From contig JAVIAB010000160.1 in NCBI GenBank assembly GCA_032433765.1, forward strand, positions 31,647,121 to 31,711,120: DNA of 64,000 nucleotides. The letters run 5' to 3'. Source of the DNA: Megaustenia siamemsis (Eukaryota > Mollusca > Gastropoda > Stylommatophora > Ariophantidae). Each line of letters starts with the position of its first letter. The first letter of the stretch is position 1. Under the pieces are notes generated by a model, which worked only from the letters and a program-made list of their open reading frames with translations, did no database searches and had not been told where the DNA came from. Positions 33,534 to 45,235 of the stretch are shown here, one piece after another. The position numbers and the translations under genes are program-made.

Positions 33534-36052
33534 AGAGAGAGATACGATTATGGACTTTTTCTTTTTATGTCACGTTGTTAAACAGTTGCGAACTGTCTGT
33601 GTTATTATCTCGTGTATTTTTTCATTAGTTGAATTTGTTGTCACAGTCTATTTAAATATTGTATGGAATGTAGAAAACATCTCTTGGTCATTTTACATTG
33701 GGATTTTCCATGGATACTTTACACCCCTTTATGAAATAACTTCAGTGCAGCTTCACATATCTTGGTTTTCTTTTTTCTTGTAATGAAACATTGAGTCTGT
33801 GCACTACCGAACTCCATTTCTTATTTTCATGAAGAAAAAAAAATCGCGTTGCATATAATATTTTCAAATTCTAAGGGGTTCTTTTGATTGTATCTGTTCT
33901 CTATTATTGAAGTAAATCTCTCCATCTATATTTAAACTCTTCATAGGAACGTAAATGGATTAGCATGTTTTGCGTTTAATTTACTTTCAACGCAATGATG
34001 GATACAGAGAATGGTTCTTACAGCCTGTAGTATAATAATGTGTAAAAAGAAAAAAATGATGTTTCTTGCAGATGGTTCATAATGTATACAAGAGAAGTTT
34101 CTTATAGACAGCCTATAATAATGCAAAACATAGTATTTTTCTTATATTTATTACATATAATGATGAAGTATTTCTTTTTGTAAATTGTCACAGTACACAG
34201 TATTTATGTTGTGATGTTTCTTATTAATATCGTACTTCACTTTAAGGAAAGGACGTAATTATATATCCACACCCGTCCCCCACTCAAAAAATCACCCCCC
34301 CCCCCCACAGCTTCCTATGGGTACCACCACCAACAACATCATCATATTTCTTTGCACTGGTTTTGCTAATAAAGACTGTGACCAATGCGTTCAGGAGCTG
34401 GCTTATGCAGAACAAAAAGTTTTGTGTTTGTGCCAATTCACTTTCAGATTAACAGACTATCTGCGGGGAACATCAGTCAACACATTACCCACCCATCCTT
34501 ATCAATATCCGGCAACACATGACGAGAATGTTAACGCCGTCATCGGACTTTATAAAGTTGTCAGGTCTTAGTCGATTTTAGGACGCCTGTCGGTGAAGAT
34601 TAATTTCAGTCTCCCTAAAGAATTTTTATTCTCGTGGAGACGGGGAGAAGGAAGGATAGAAGAGCGTTATCAGAATTTGATTAAAAATAAACTTTTTAAA
34701 AGAATGAAATCCACCTTTGCAAGAATTTCATTATTTATAGATTCTTGAATTTTTTTTTTTGTAAACCAGGCGACAGTGGAGGAGAAAGAATGCTGTAATT
34801 ATGTGTATGTCATTACTGGCAATGTGATGTCTAAAATGAAAAATCAACTTGTGCAACTCGCTCGAAAGACTTATTGGCTTTAAAAAAAAAAGTGCTCCAG
34901 TCAGCTATCACTAGCACAAGCCATTTCGGCATTCACTTGCGATCTTATCTGTAGGTTGTCTCCGGTGCAAAACTTTTAGTGCCTGCTTTTATTCATGTCT
35001 TAAGATCTTCAACGTGGGACTGCTCTTTTATGTTATTTGAGAGTAATGAAGTTCAGAAATTTTCAGCATTTTTTTTCACTTGGCAAATAATTTATCCCAG
35101 TCATCAAGGACGTTACAACATTTTTTAAAATAATAATTTCATGTTTTTTTTAAAAACTTGTCAGCAGAAAAAAAGTATGCTTTGTCACGTGCTATTTTTT
35201 CACAGTAGTTAATTTTTAAACAGGCAATTGCCTTATTTCCTTTCCACTCGTTCTGTTTCCATTAATATAAAATAACGTCAAAGCTGTGGGTAAACTTCTT
35301 TCTTTCATCAATCCATTCAAAGACAAATGTACTATCTTTCTTTCTAATCTGTAGAGACGAGTTTCCTTTGCTATTGACCCGTTTCAGTGCATCGGCATTA
35401 CGATCGTTATTTATTGATGCAGCACTACTTAAGGTTTTAAATGCTTGTGAAAAAATGCACATACTCGTGATTCTCAATTCAATTTCTATACTGGATACAC
35501 ACATAATAGTTGGCTTTATCAGTACAAATAATATATGTATGCATTGCTTTTGATCTACAGCTGTGCCTTTGTGCGTGTGTATAAATCATATCTGCGTATG
35601 TGAATATTGGTATCTCTGTATTAGAGAAAGGAGAAGAGTATAATTTAGTGGCGATAAAACTGTATGGGAATATATGATATGTATAAATTTAACAGGCCCT
35701 GTGTAGACACATATAGGTATATCTGTGTGTGTGTGTGTAAAAATGTGCACTCTGTCTAAATATATGGTAATTTAGAAGTCTAAGAACATTGTGTGTGTAT
35801 GTGTGTGTTTGTTTTTAGAGCGATAAAGAATGAAATGAAAGACCTGATGACGGTAGCTATGGTAAAATGATGTTTGTGATATATAGATCAGAGTAATGAC
35901 TAGTCGCTTTATAGATAAGAGTGGCGTTGAGTCTTTTTATGCTGTAGTCTTAAAATCTCTGGCGGATTCGTTTTATGAAAGCCATGGGTTTAATTCTGAC
36001 TATATATATATACCTTCTAAAGCTTAAGGAATAAAAGAACTTAGTCTTTAAG

Positions 36053-36055
<3 letters not shown>

Positions 36056-36086
<31 letters not shown>
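36056..36086. repeat. (GA)n microsatellite
   Basis: A pure GA run of about 31 nt in non-coding DNA. Confidence 0.9.
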
Positions 36087-36089
<3 letters not shown>

Positions 36090-36780
36090 CGCTTATGTGT
36101 GATGGAAGTAGTATTTAGGGAGTAATAAAAAGTAACGTTAGAGTGTTGTGGAAAGTTGTGTAGAAAATGTGATGGAATGTATGTAGTATGGAGAAGGTAG
36201 AAGAAAATAGTGCATAAACTGTGATAGGAGGCGCCCAGGTCTTAGGAGTTGAGAGAAGATATTGCTTAAGATATCATGGAGATTAGTGATAGTGAGAAGG
36301 TAGTGTTTAGGAATTATAAAAAAAAGGTGTTTCTGGAGTAGGAGCACTGGTGGTTAAGGAAGAAGAGAAAGTAAAGACTACGATGCGTTATAAATGAGTG
36401 TTCATGGAGTAATAGAAAGTGCGATTGGTAAAGAATTATGTGGAGTTGCAGTGCAGCTGGCGATTGGAGAATAAAGTCGAGAAACATTTTTTTTTTTTTA
36501 CATCTCTACCGTACTTTACGTTACAGAAGACATCACGCCATAATAGCCCTGAGTGCTGTAAATATATTTTTCATAGGAACACAAAAAGGGTAGCAAGTAA
36601 AAAAAAAAAGAAAATAATATAGAAGCATTGTAAATAAACATAATAAAGAAGCATATGCTGATAGCTTTATAGTGTGTGGTGACACAACGTAGATTCTTGG
36701 TAGTGTGCATAAAAGAGGAGTTAACGTATTGGAAGATGTAGCATTTTAAAGAGTGGCGGCAATGAGATGATTGTCTGTTA

Positions 36781-37040
36781 AAAAAAAAAAAAGTAAAATA
36801 CCCCCGTCACGCCAAGTGGCGTATAGGGAATATGATGTTAGTGACCATAATTTGTACAGACCCTCGGCACATGATTTTTCGGATAATATGGTTGGTATTA
36901 CGCCCGTGCCGCTTTATTTTCCAAGAAAAAAATCCGGTACCAATTTAAGGCTGAGTGAACCGGAGCGGTCGGTTGGGATCGAACGCTACCTCTTGTCCTT
37001 TGTAGTCATGTTCACTAACCACTGAGCTATCGGTGCTCCC
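36781..37040 (-). mobile_element. tRNA-derived SINE, family 1
   Basis: Minus-strand head GGGAGCACCGATAGCTCAGT keeps boxes A and B (GTTCGATCCC). The body matches the copy at 9603-9909 throughout, ending with a GTGACGGGGGTATTTTAC tail and an A-tract on the + strand. Flanks TGATTGTCTGT (about 36768) and TGATTGTATGT (about 37044) could be an imperfect TSD, but the downstream one is offset by 3 nt. Confidence 0.85.
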
Positions 37041-37756
37041 TGTTGATTGTATGTAGTACTGTTTAATCGGCTTGCAAGTTGAAGGAATATTTGGAGGGGT
37101 TTGGGGTTAAAAATAAAGATCGAAAAACTGTCTACAAAGCTGTCAGAGATTTATTCTGTACACGTAAATACCGTCACTGAAGACCCTCATATTCGACCAG
37201 GGCGCACTAAAAGTGTAGCTGAATTGCTTCCTGTAGTAAACAAGTGAATACACATTGATTTACCATCGACGTCAACCCTGCTTGGAAAGTGCTTTCAGAA
37301 CAAGCTACTAATTCACACAAAATTATGACACAAAGAGAGGTGAATTGATCTGGTGTGTTGTACAGTATATCATTTCAGCTGAACTATATCCACCCCAACA
37401 GTTATCGTTCGTTTATTTTCCCCTTAAGAATGGGGAGAGAAAAAAAGTTTCAAATACATGATTCATATATGAAATTAGTATTAGTGAAACCAAACACCTG
37501 GTGTGTTTAGCTCAAATAGTGAAATGTTTTATGAGTGTCATAGAAATTACGAGAATAACACGTTCATCGTTGGGGAGAGTACTAAAGTTTAACATTGGGC
37601 ACATTAGCACATTTCAAAGGAAGTATTCTCGAGGTTGTGAAAGGTTGTTTGATGTACCCACGAACAGCCGCGATCAATTCCAGCTAAGAAGGTTATCTTA
37701 AACATTTGGTTCTGTTTTTGGATTCCCTACATGTTTTGTTGTCGATGCCCTTCTGT

Positions 37757-37808
37757 AAAAAAAAAAAAAAAATTATTCCTGGTGGGGGGGGGGGGGGGGG
37801 GGGGGGGG
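37757..37808. repeat. A16 and G25 homopolymers
   Basis: An A16 tract and a 25-nt G tract are separated by 11 nt. The G-run is long enough to form G-quadruplex structure. Confidence 0.9.
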
Positions 37809-38429
37809 AAAGTAGTACCAGGAATATTTTTTTTATCGAAAACGAAGAAAATTTCTATAAATATTAGAAACGGGATTTGATTTTTTTTTTATTATGCTGG
37901 GGTGAACATGTCAAATTATGGTTTGATTATTTTGAATGTAGCAGATATTAAAGTGTTTGCGAACATGAAGAAACGGTCTTTCAAAATAATTTTGGCAAAA
38001 TCAGAAGTAATAGTTTATTGAAAACCGTTGTGAAATGAAGGGAAACGTTGAGCGGCATGGGTAAATATTATTATTATTTATACTAGTCTGGAAGGAAATA
38101 TTAATATATTAGCAAACAATCTTTTATCTAGAGAGTAATATTAATCTTTTCGCAAACATATTATTTTGAAAGATTGAAAATTGCGGGGAGTGCATGTGTA
38201 AACTCTATAGGTGCGAGAAAGAGAAACGAGGAATGTGAGGTGTAGATTAAGGATATAGATTTATAGCGATAGGTAAATAGATTATAGATAAAACAATAGA
38301 TAGGTAGGCAGGCAAGCACACTGGCAGATTAGATATTTAAGTAGGTATAGTAACTTTGTGCATGGTGGGTAAGCAGTGGCGTTCAATTGAAAACTGTATT
38401 TTTCTGTATACATAGTACTTAATGCAAAC

Positions 38430-38945
38430 GATTAAATAATTCACAACTTGTAGATACTGCAGAAAATAATTCTATCAGACGGGTGAGCAGCCACTCAAGC
38501 ACCGCTTTTGAGTACCCTTGCTTGGCACGCTTTTCGGTTGGTATATGAAATATATAATTGGCTGATTCAATATTAATGTCCAATAGTGATGCTAACTCAT
38601 TGACTGCGACGGGCTGGTTTTTCCGTATCACATTTTCTATGGCTGCAACGTTATCTTCCGCCCCCCCCTCTCTCTCTCTCTCTAATTAAGGAGAATCCTC
38701 GACTCTATTGACGCCATTCTTGAACTTTTCAGTCCATTCATACACTTGTGTAGGACTCATACACTTTGTCGCGGTACTCAATACTCATCCGATGATGAAT
38801 CTCTACAGGTTTTACGCCTTCGCTAAACAGAACTCTCACAATACTTCGCTGTTCTTGCTTGGTGCGCTGTTGCAAGTGTGCCACAATCGAACAGTTTTCC
38901 AGGTTTCAATGCGTTTCGCAGGCGAGCTAACGCAATCTAGGTAGC
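38430..38945 (-). pseudogene. mariner-family transposase N-terminus, relic
   Basis: Minus-strand frames, in order, give KQEQRSIVRVLFSEGVKPVE followed by IHHRMSIEYRDK, then an EWTEKFKNGVNRVEDSP-like block that needs a frameshift, then IENVIRKNQPVAVNELASLL and DINIESANYIFH. This is the paired helix-turn-helix DNA-binding region of mariner transposases, where the F..G........DSP.GR linker joins two HTH units and the second reads V.ELA..L.IS..S...I.H. A (CT)n/poly-C tract at 38661-38683 replaces the Pro-Gly-Arg linker. The DDE catalytic domain is absent, so it is inactive. Recognition is by motif order. Confidence 0.72.
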
Positions 38946-39036
38946 GCAAGGTCACTATTCCCGCACACTGGATACGCAGGGATATTGATCGTACATGCAA
39001 TTTTTAATACAAAATAACCGGTTTCCTTTGAACGAC

Positions 39037-39114
<78 letters not shown>
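39037..39114. repeat. (CATA)n/(TA)n/(CA)n microsatellite
   Basis: Compound run: CATA units, then about 50 nt of TA, then CA units. Open frames reading IYIYIY across it are artefacts. Confidence 0.95.
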
Positions 39115-39115
<1 letters not shown>

Positions 39116-39139
39116 TTCTAAATATAGATAGAGAGAACA

Positions 39140-39141
<2 letters not shown>

Positions 39142-39201
<60 letters not shown>
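39142..39201. repeat. (TA)n microsatellite
   Basis: A pure TA run of about 60 nt starts 27 nt after the preceding compound array. Confidence 0.95.
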
Positions 39202-39203
<2 letters not shown>

Positions 39204-40290
39204 GGGAGGGAGAGAAAGACTTTCTGTATTAAGTTTTTGTATATTCAGAGTAAAATCATTAAACCTTTTCCCCTTACATTGTCTGTCTTTCCCCATGAAC
39301 GTATTATTTAACGGACCTTTAATATACAGAGCTCACTGTAAATAGTATAGCGGTGACTATAGTAGTTAAGGGACAAATCCATTCCATTTCTGATCCTATT
39401 GTTGACCGAGTAATCACTTTGGCAGCCCCACTTAGCGAACGGTTTGAGTGCGTGATAAATAAAAGCATTTACGCTGGGGTGCGTTGCTGAGAAGAGTTGT
39501 ACATGCTCGTATGTTAGTTAGCCAACCGCTGTGGTGCAATACTTTTTTACCTCCACCAAGTGGTATTTGCTTTTCTTGGGAAATAACAGATTGTGCACTT
39601 GGCAACTGAAATATCTAGAAGTGCATCACTGAAAGCAACTATCGGGGTTTTATTGTGTTGTGGAGACGTTTTAACTTAACTTTATCTTTGACTTCAGTTG
39701 TGCTTTAGGTACATGTTGGGAAATATGCGTTGTTAGAAGTGACGGTTGACTAGTTGATGTTGGTAGGTTATTGAAGTACAATTAGTACAGAAGAGTCTTG
39801 TACTTCAAACGACCCTAACTGCTAACTTTTCAGAGTTCTAACGCGTAATTCGAGCGAATTTTGATCCGGAGTTCGAATGAACGATGCTTCTACATTCGAT
39901 AATGAGGAATTGAATAAAATGCCATTTGTTGTGCCCCCTCATCATCTTTTGCGTCACGTTCGTGTTTTCAGTTTCAGAGTTTATATAAGCTCCTAGAGGG
40001 AATTAAAATCGAAATATGAGATACCGCTGAATAAATAAAGAAGTACAAAGTGAACATTTATCCGATGTTACTTATGGCCCACACATTTTCTTGACCTTAA
40101 AAGGAGCTGAACAAAGTGATATTCTAGTTTTATCACTTCAGATGGATATCACACAGTGATATACTGATTCGTTCTTTTGAGGGGTACTCTTTAGCTGCTC
40201 TAAATATAAGGAATAAATATGTACCTGTTTTGTGCTGTAGAAGAAAAGCGTTGTTTTAATTCCCTCACTTCTAAATGTTGTGACTTTATA

Positions 40291-41708
40291 GTAGTAGTAG
40301 TAAGTAGCTTCTGTCAGTCATAGTTGACTAAGGATTTTTCAGAGCCCCTAGAAATGTTATTTTTTTTCTTTTGTTTCGCTGTGTATTCTGTTTTTCTATG
40401 AATCTGTCTGCTTCTTGTTTGAATAGGAGCTTTAGTGTGTTTCCAAAGATTGCAGTCTGCAGCTATTTCTTCCCAGGCTGCAGGGTTTATGTTCTGAGTA
40501 TTCATGTTCCGTTTACGCACGTCTACAAATCGAAGTTTTGTGCGACCCCCCAGTTCTTTTACTATCTGCTAGTTATCCATAGAGAATATCTTTTGGTATA
40601 CGGCCATCATTCATATGGTGTACGTGGCCAAGCCAGCGTAACCTACGTTGTTTGAGCAGCGTGTAGATGTTCGGGAGGCCTGTGTGAGTCATGACCTCCA
40701 CGTTTGTCACTTTATCCTTCCAGGTGATACCAAGAAAACGGCGTAGACGTCGCATATGGAATGCATTTATCATTCTCTCATACTTTGCATAAGTTGTCCA
40801 AGATTCGCTGCCATACAGGAGGATACTAATGATGCAGTCATTGTAATCTGTGGCCTTTGTTTTAATTGTTAGTTTGCTGTTTTGTCATACTCACATAGAA
40901 AGACGGGCGAATGTGGTAGCAGCTTTTTCAATGCGGGTGTCTGTATCTAAAGATAGTTTGTTGTTGATAATGAACCCCAGGTAGCTGTACTGCTGCACGA
41001 CATCAAGTTTGTAGTTATCGATAAAGAGTGCAGATGTTGCTTTGACGTCCTGACCGAGTATATTAGTTCTATGGAAACATATTGTTAGACCGAAGTCTCT
41101 GCAGGAACGCGAAAAGCGATGTATCGTGCTCTGGAGTTCTTTCTAGCTTTGGGTGACAAGTGCTGCGTCGTCAGCAAATAACAGGTCTCTAATAGTGATG
41201 TGTCTGATTTTGGACCTTCCCTTTAGTCTTGTGAGATTCAACAATCGACCATCAGATCTAGTATGAAGATAGACTTCTTCGTTCGCATTTGAGAGCCCAT
41301 GTTTTAATAGAACAGCGAAGAAGATTCCAAATAGGGTCGGAGCAAGAACGCACCCCTTCTTGATACCACTGCGTATGTGAAGGGTTGTGATGTTCTGCCG
41401 TCGTATTGGATGGTGCCCTTCATATCCTCATGATACGATTTGACCAGCGTCAGCAGAGTATGTGGGCAGCCTATCTATTTTATATAGTATTTGAAAAGAC
41501 CGTCCCTGTTGACAAGGGCAAAGGCCCTTGTAAGGTCCATAAAGGCGACGAAGAGAGGCTTTATCTGCTTCCTATATTTTTTCTGAAGCCGATGTCAAGA
41601 GAAAAACCATGTTTGCTGTTGATCTTCCGGATCTAAAGCCACATTGCGATTCAGGATATACGCGTTCTCCGAGTTTTTGTAGCCTTCCTAAGATGACTCT
41701 GGCGAAGG
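40291..41708 (-). mobile_element. 5'-truncated LINE RT copy with imperfect 13-bp TSD
   Basis: Minus-strand frames, broken by many small indels, show in order VYPESQCGFRSGRST, an FVAFMDLTRAFALVNRDGLF block (motif A with its aspartate), a YEG/MKGTIQYDGR region, KKGCVLAPTLFG-type motif B, an RHITIRDLLFADDAALVT motif C, RRLRRFLGITWKDKVTN, then LPNIYTLLKQRRLRWLGHVH and INPAAWEEIAADCNLW. It ends in a (TAC)n tail. This layout is the common endonuclease-reverse-transcriptase LINE of animals. Flanking TTGTGACTTTATA (40278-40290) and TTGTGTCTTTGTA (41709-41721) match at 11 of 13 positions, consistent with an old TSD. The endonuclease is missing. Confidence 0.82.
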
Positions 41709-42084
41709 TTGTGTCTTTGTACTACGAGGGTTAATCAATTCAAATTCAATGCTGTGATGTGGTATAGTAATACCCTTATTATTAATAAAACCTCTTTCGT
41801 AGATTTGACTTTAATGTAAAAGTCAATCAACCAAAAAGCGTAATCGAAGTTCGCGTACGTTTTTATGTGACACCAATGTAATTGTTCTTTATTAATATTA
41901 TCGCTCATATTTCCCCTTACACGTGTAATAACTTCCTTTATTAACAACACATATTTCTGGACGGCCGGTTTTTTCCCCTGAAAAATGTCATTTACTGGCT
42001 GTCACCTGAGGCAGACTTCTCACCTCCTATTCTTTGCACGTTCTTATTGTCGACCACCCTACTGTAGGTCTCTAGAAATCTCTC

Positions 42085-42085
<1 letters not shown>

Positions 42086-42123
<38 letters not shown>
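42086..42123. repeat. Poly-C tract (C38)
   Basis: Thirty-eight consecutive C residues, the longest homopolymer in the window, about 150 bp before the I/Nimb-like LINE. Confidence 0.9.
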
Positions 42124-42126
<3 letters not shown>

Positions 42127-42276
42127 TTTCCAGCAGCCCAAGTTCACAAATGTTTATTGCCTGAAACACACAGTCGTGAACCCACGCCGTCTGGCAGTCT
42201 CCAGTATTTATTGAACGGTCTTATTACTCTGCCGAGGATTAACCGATAAGAAATCAAAGCAGACTTAAGTGCGCCC

Positions 42277-42288
42277 TTTACTCTGTTT
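42277..42288. repeat. Target-site duplication of the 4.06-kb LINE, left copy
   Basis: TTTACTCTGTTT is repeated perfectly at 46351-46362, directly after the GATA tail, fixing the element ends at 42289 and 46350. Confidence 0.93.
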
Positions 42289-42459
42289 CCCCATCAAGGC
42301 CAGCTCCTTGTCGTGGGGATGGGGCTTAACAGTCACCAGGGACTGAAAACCAAGACTGGCCAGGCCTTCCTACACCCGTGCAAGACCACAGTCTGCTCTA
42401 GCAATTTTAAGTGCTGAAGTCGGAGGCAACCAGCCAAAAGGCGCACTACAAAAATCAGG

Positions 42460-42837
42460 ATGCCACGCACTCACGCCAATGGGAAGCATGCCTATAACTG
42501 CAAATCGATATGGCACTCGCCCTGTGATGGACACTCAGGCAGGTGCAGCGCCGGGCCCTCAGCCTCGAAAGGGCCCAACCTATATACTGGATGTCCTTCT
42601 CAATCGCTCTGTGGAGTCAGGGGGCGAGAGAATAGAGTTACTGGCCAACCCAAAATAAGACCACTCAAAATAATGCACTGGAATGCTGAAGGCATCAACA
42701 GCAAAAGAGATGGGTACAGTAAAAAGATAGAATTAGAAAATATCCTGCATGAAGAACAAGTAAGCATATGCTGTTTGCAGGAAACCCATCTAAACAACGA
42801 CATAGCCTTGAAGATTAGGGGATACCAGTGCTACTGA
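42460..42837 (+). pseudogene. LINE endonuclease, N-terminal part
   Basis: The second half of this frame reads KIRPLKIMHWNAEGINSKRD, then a VSICCLQETHLNNDI block ending in RGYQCY. The catalytic asparagine of WNAEGI and glutamate of QETHLN of exonuclease-endonuclease-phosphatase (EEP) endonucleases, which nick target DNA for target-primed reverse transcription, are both present. The frame ends at a TGA (42835-42837) that looks like a CGA-to-TGA change, because homologous sequence continues in the same frame for about eight codons. A frame slip follows near 42861-42872 (one extra A). The ATG at 42460 is only the first ATG in the open frame; the true start is unknown. Confidence 0.85.
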
Positions 42838-42913
42838 TCTGACAGGAAAAACAGACAAAAGGGCGGGAATACTGACTCTTGTAAGGAACAACATTAATGC
42901 ATGTCAGATTGAA

Positions 42914-43966
42914 GTGTATATGGATGGGGCGGAATATCAAATACTGCACCTCAGGACAGGAAATACAGACTTCCATCTACTAAACTACTACTGTCCGAGT
43001 GACCGCCCACTAGCACTAGACACAATTACATTAAAAGAAAGAATAATTGTATGTGGAGACTTTAACAGCCATTCACAGAGCTGGGGCTATGAAGATATGG
43101 ACAAGAGAGGTGAAGAACTTGAAAATTGGCAGGATGACAATGGGCTTATACTATTAAAACAGGCAACAGATCCACCAACATTCTATTCCAGATCATGGCA
43201 TACCACATCTACACCAGACCTTGCTTTCCATTCACCAGACCTGGATTGGAATATCACACGTATTGTTGGGAAACAACTTGGAGGCAGCGACCACCGACCT
43301 GTCTTTTTAGTGGTGCAAAATGAGGCCGTCAGGGAGAGCAGCACTCTCTCCAGATGGAATTACAAAAAGGCAGACTGGAAAATGTATCAACATTACACCA
43401 GTGTACTGACTAAAGATCTAAATACAGACAGAGACATCAACAAAATAGTTGATGAATTCAGTAGACTAATAATACAAGCTGCCAGTGAAACAATACCCAG
43501 AGGGGCACGGAAACACTACAAACCATACTGGAATAGTGAACTAGAGCAACTGCACAATGACATGGAAACATCTCGAAAACAAGCAGAAAATAACCCCTGC
43601 CAGGAACACCACAATAACTATCAGCATGCTAAAGCCAAATTTCAATGGGCTAAACTACAAGCCAGACGGAGAAGTTGGAAAGAGAAAACAGAGTACATGA
43701 ATCTAGAACGAGACACAAGAAAAGTGTGGAAGCTTGTAAAACAGCTGAATGATGAGGGTACAGAAGGGAACACAAAAATTACACTGAAGAAGGATGGAAA
43801 CATTCTAACAGGTAAACATGCAGCAAATCACTTTGCAGACTCCTTTGCAAATGACAACAATATTGAAATTAGCCTAGAGAAACGTCAAGAGACCCGTCTA
43901 AAACAACAAAATGCAAGACAAGAAGAGATTGCACATGAAGTCATGGAAATACCCATTACACAATGA
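42914..43966 (+). pseudogene. LINE endonuclease C-terminal part and linker
   Basis: This frame continues the endonuclease: FHLLNYYCPSDRPL, the catalytic CGDFNSHSQSWG block, DPPTFYSRSWHTTSTPDLAF and the terminal LGGSDHRPVFLVV (SDH motif). These complete the EEP active site. From about residue 145 onward a charged, helical linker (RARRRSWKEKTEYMNLER) leads to RT. The frame ends in a TGA at 43964-43966; homologous coding (ELELAISKLKMKKSPGSDG) resumes in the same frame straight after it, so a single nonsense change splits the protein. Confidence 0.88.
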
Positions 43967-43996
43967 GAGCTAGAGCTGGCAATATCCAAATTAAAA

Positions 43997-45235
43997 ATGA
44001 AAAAGTCACCAGGTAGTGATGGAGTGTCTAATGAAATGATTAAGAACTTGGGAACTGCAGCTAAAGCAAAACTACTGCAGATCTACAACATTTGCTGGAT
44101 CACAGGTAAAGTGCCACAGGCATGGAGAGAAGCAATTATGATACCATTACTAAAGCCAGGAAAAGATGGTTCAATGACATCCAGCTATAGACCAATCAGC
44201 CTTACAAGCTGTTTGTGTAAAACAATGGAACGTATAATCAATCTCAGACTGCAGTGGTACCTGGAAAGTGAAAATCTCCTTGTCCCACAACAAGCAGGCT
44301 TTAGACAGTGTTACTCTACCGAAGATCAGGCAACCTATCTTTCCCAGGAAATTGAGGATGCGTTTCAAGAAAAGAAACTGGTACTAGCAGCATGGATAGA
44401 CCTAAAGAAAGCATTTGATAAGGTATGGAAGGAAGGGCTTTTGAAGAAACTGAGAAATTATGGAGTAAATGGCAGGATGTACAAATGGGTCAAAGCATAC
44501 CTGCATAACAGGAGAGCCAGAGTGCAACTGGATGGTCTTAAGAGTAAGAAGGTCTTACTGCGCCAGGGCGTTCCACAGGGAGGGGTACTATCTCCAACAC
44601 TTTTTCTGATCTACATCAATGACCTAGTTACTGAACTACCACATGGTATCAAAGTGGCAATGTATGCAGATGACTTGGTAATGTGGTGCACAGAGGAGTA
44701 TGCAACAGTGGCCTCCAAATTGTTACAAAGAGCTATGAATGCACTGAATTCATGGACAAATAGATGGTGTATCAGCATCAATACAGACAAATGCAGTACT
44801 ACACTTTTCACTCTTTCCCCAAAACAAAAAGCAGGAGCCATCTATATAAACAATGAGCCTGTGAAAGAAGACATACAGGCTACGTATCTCGGAGTTACAT
44901 TTGATAACAAACTATCTTGGAAACAGCAGATAAATAAGGCAACCCAAAAAGCAAGGAGAAAATTGGCTATTCTAAGAAAGCTGTGTGGAACTACGTGGGG
45001 TGCGAGTGGGAAAATACTCAGTAAAGTTTACCAACAGAGTATACGCCCACATTTAGAATATGGATCATCTGCATGGTGTTCAGCATCAAACACCACACTT
45101 CAAGAACTGGATAAAGTACAAAACCAGGCACTTAGGGTCATCACAGGAGCAATGAAATCAACACCAATATTAGAGATGGAGAAATTGTGGAGGATACCAG
45201 CACTGAGAGAACGGAGAGGGACACAAAGGTGCTGA
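43997..45235 (+). pseudogene. LINE reverse transcriptase domain
   Basis: This copies element RNA into DNA primed by the nicked target. All RT landmarks are visible in order: KKSPGSDGVSNEMIK, SSYRPISLTSCLCK, VPQQAGFRQCYSTEDQ, the first catalytic Asp in AAWIDLKKAFDKVW, RQGVPQGGVLSPTLFLIYIN, the catalytic YADD box at 44663-44674, then YLGVTFDNKLSWKQQI and the thumb-like IRPHLEYGSSAW. The frame is shifted at its 3' end: the true continuation is in the frame that begins around 45187 (net -1), and the last residues (ERRGTQRC) are read out of frame. No other break is seen in 400 codons. Confidence 0.92.

Noticed and set aside
33259..33783. 174-codon frame, the longest outside the LINEs
   Set aside because: It crosses an (ATT)n/(AC)n microsatellite, has no recognised motif and no splice or promoter context.
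34310..34571. 84-codon frame after a poly-C/acag sequence as another Ssdp exon
   Set aside because: Its residues (PMGTTTNN...) do not continue the Ssdp sequence expected after GHPNMGG, and no good donor follows.
38927..39345. Several IYIYIY-type frames on both strands
   Set aside because: They are the translated (TA)n microsatellites.
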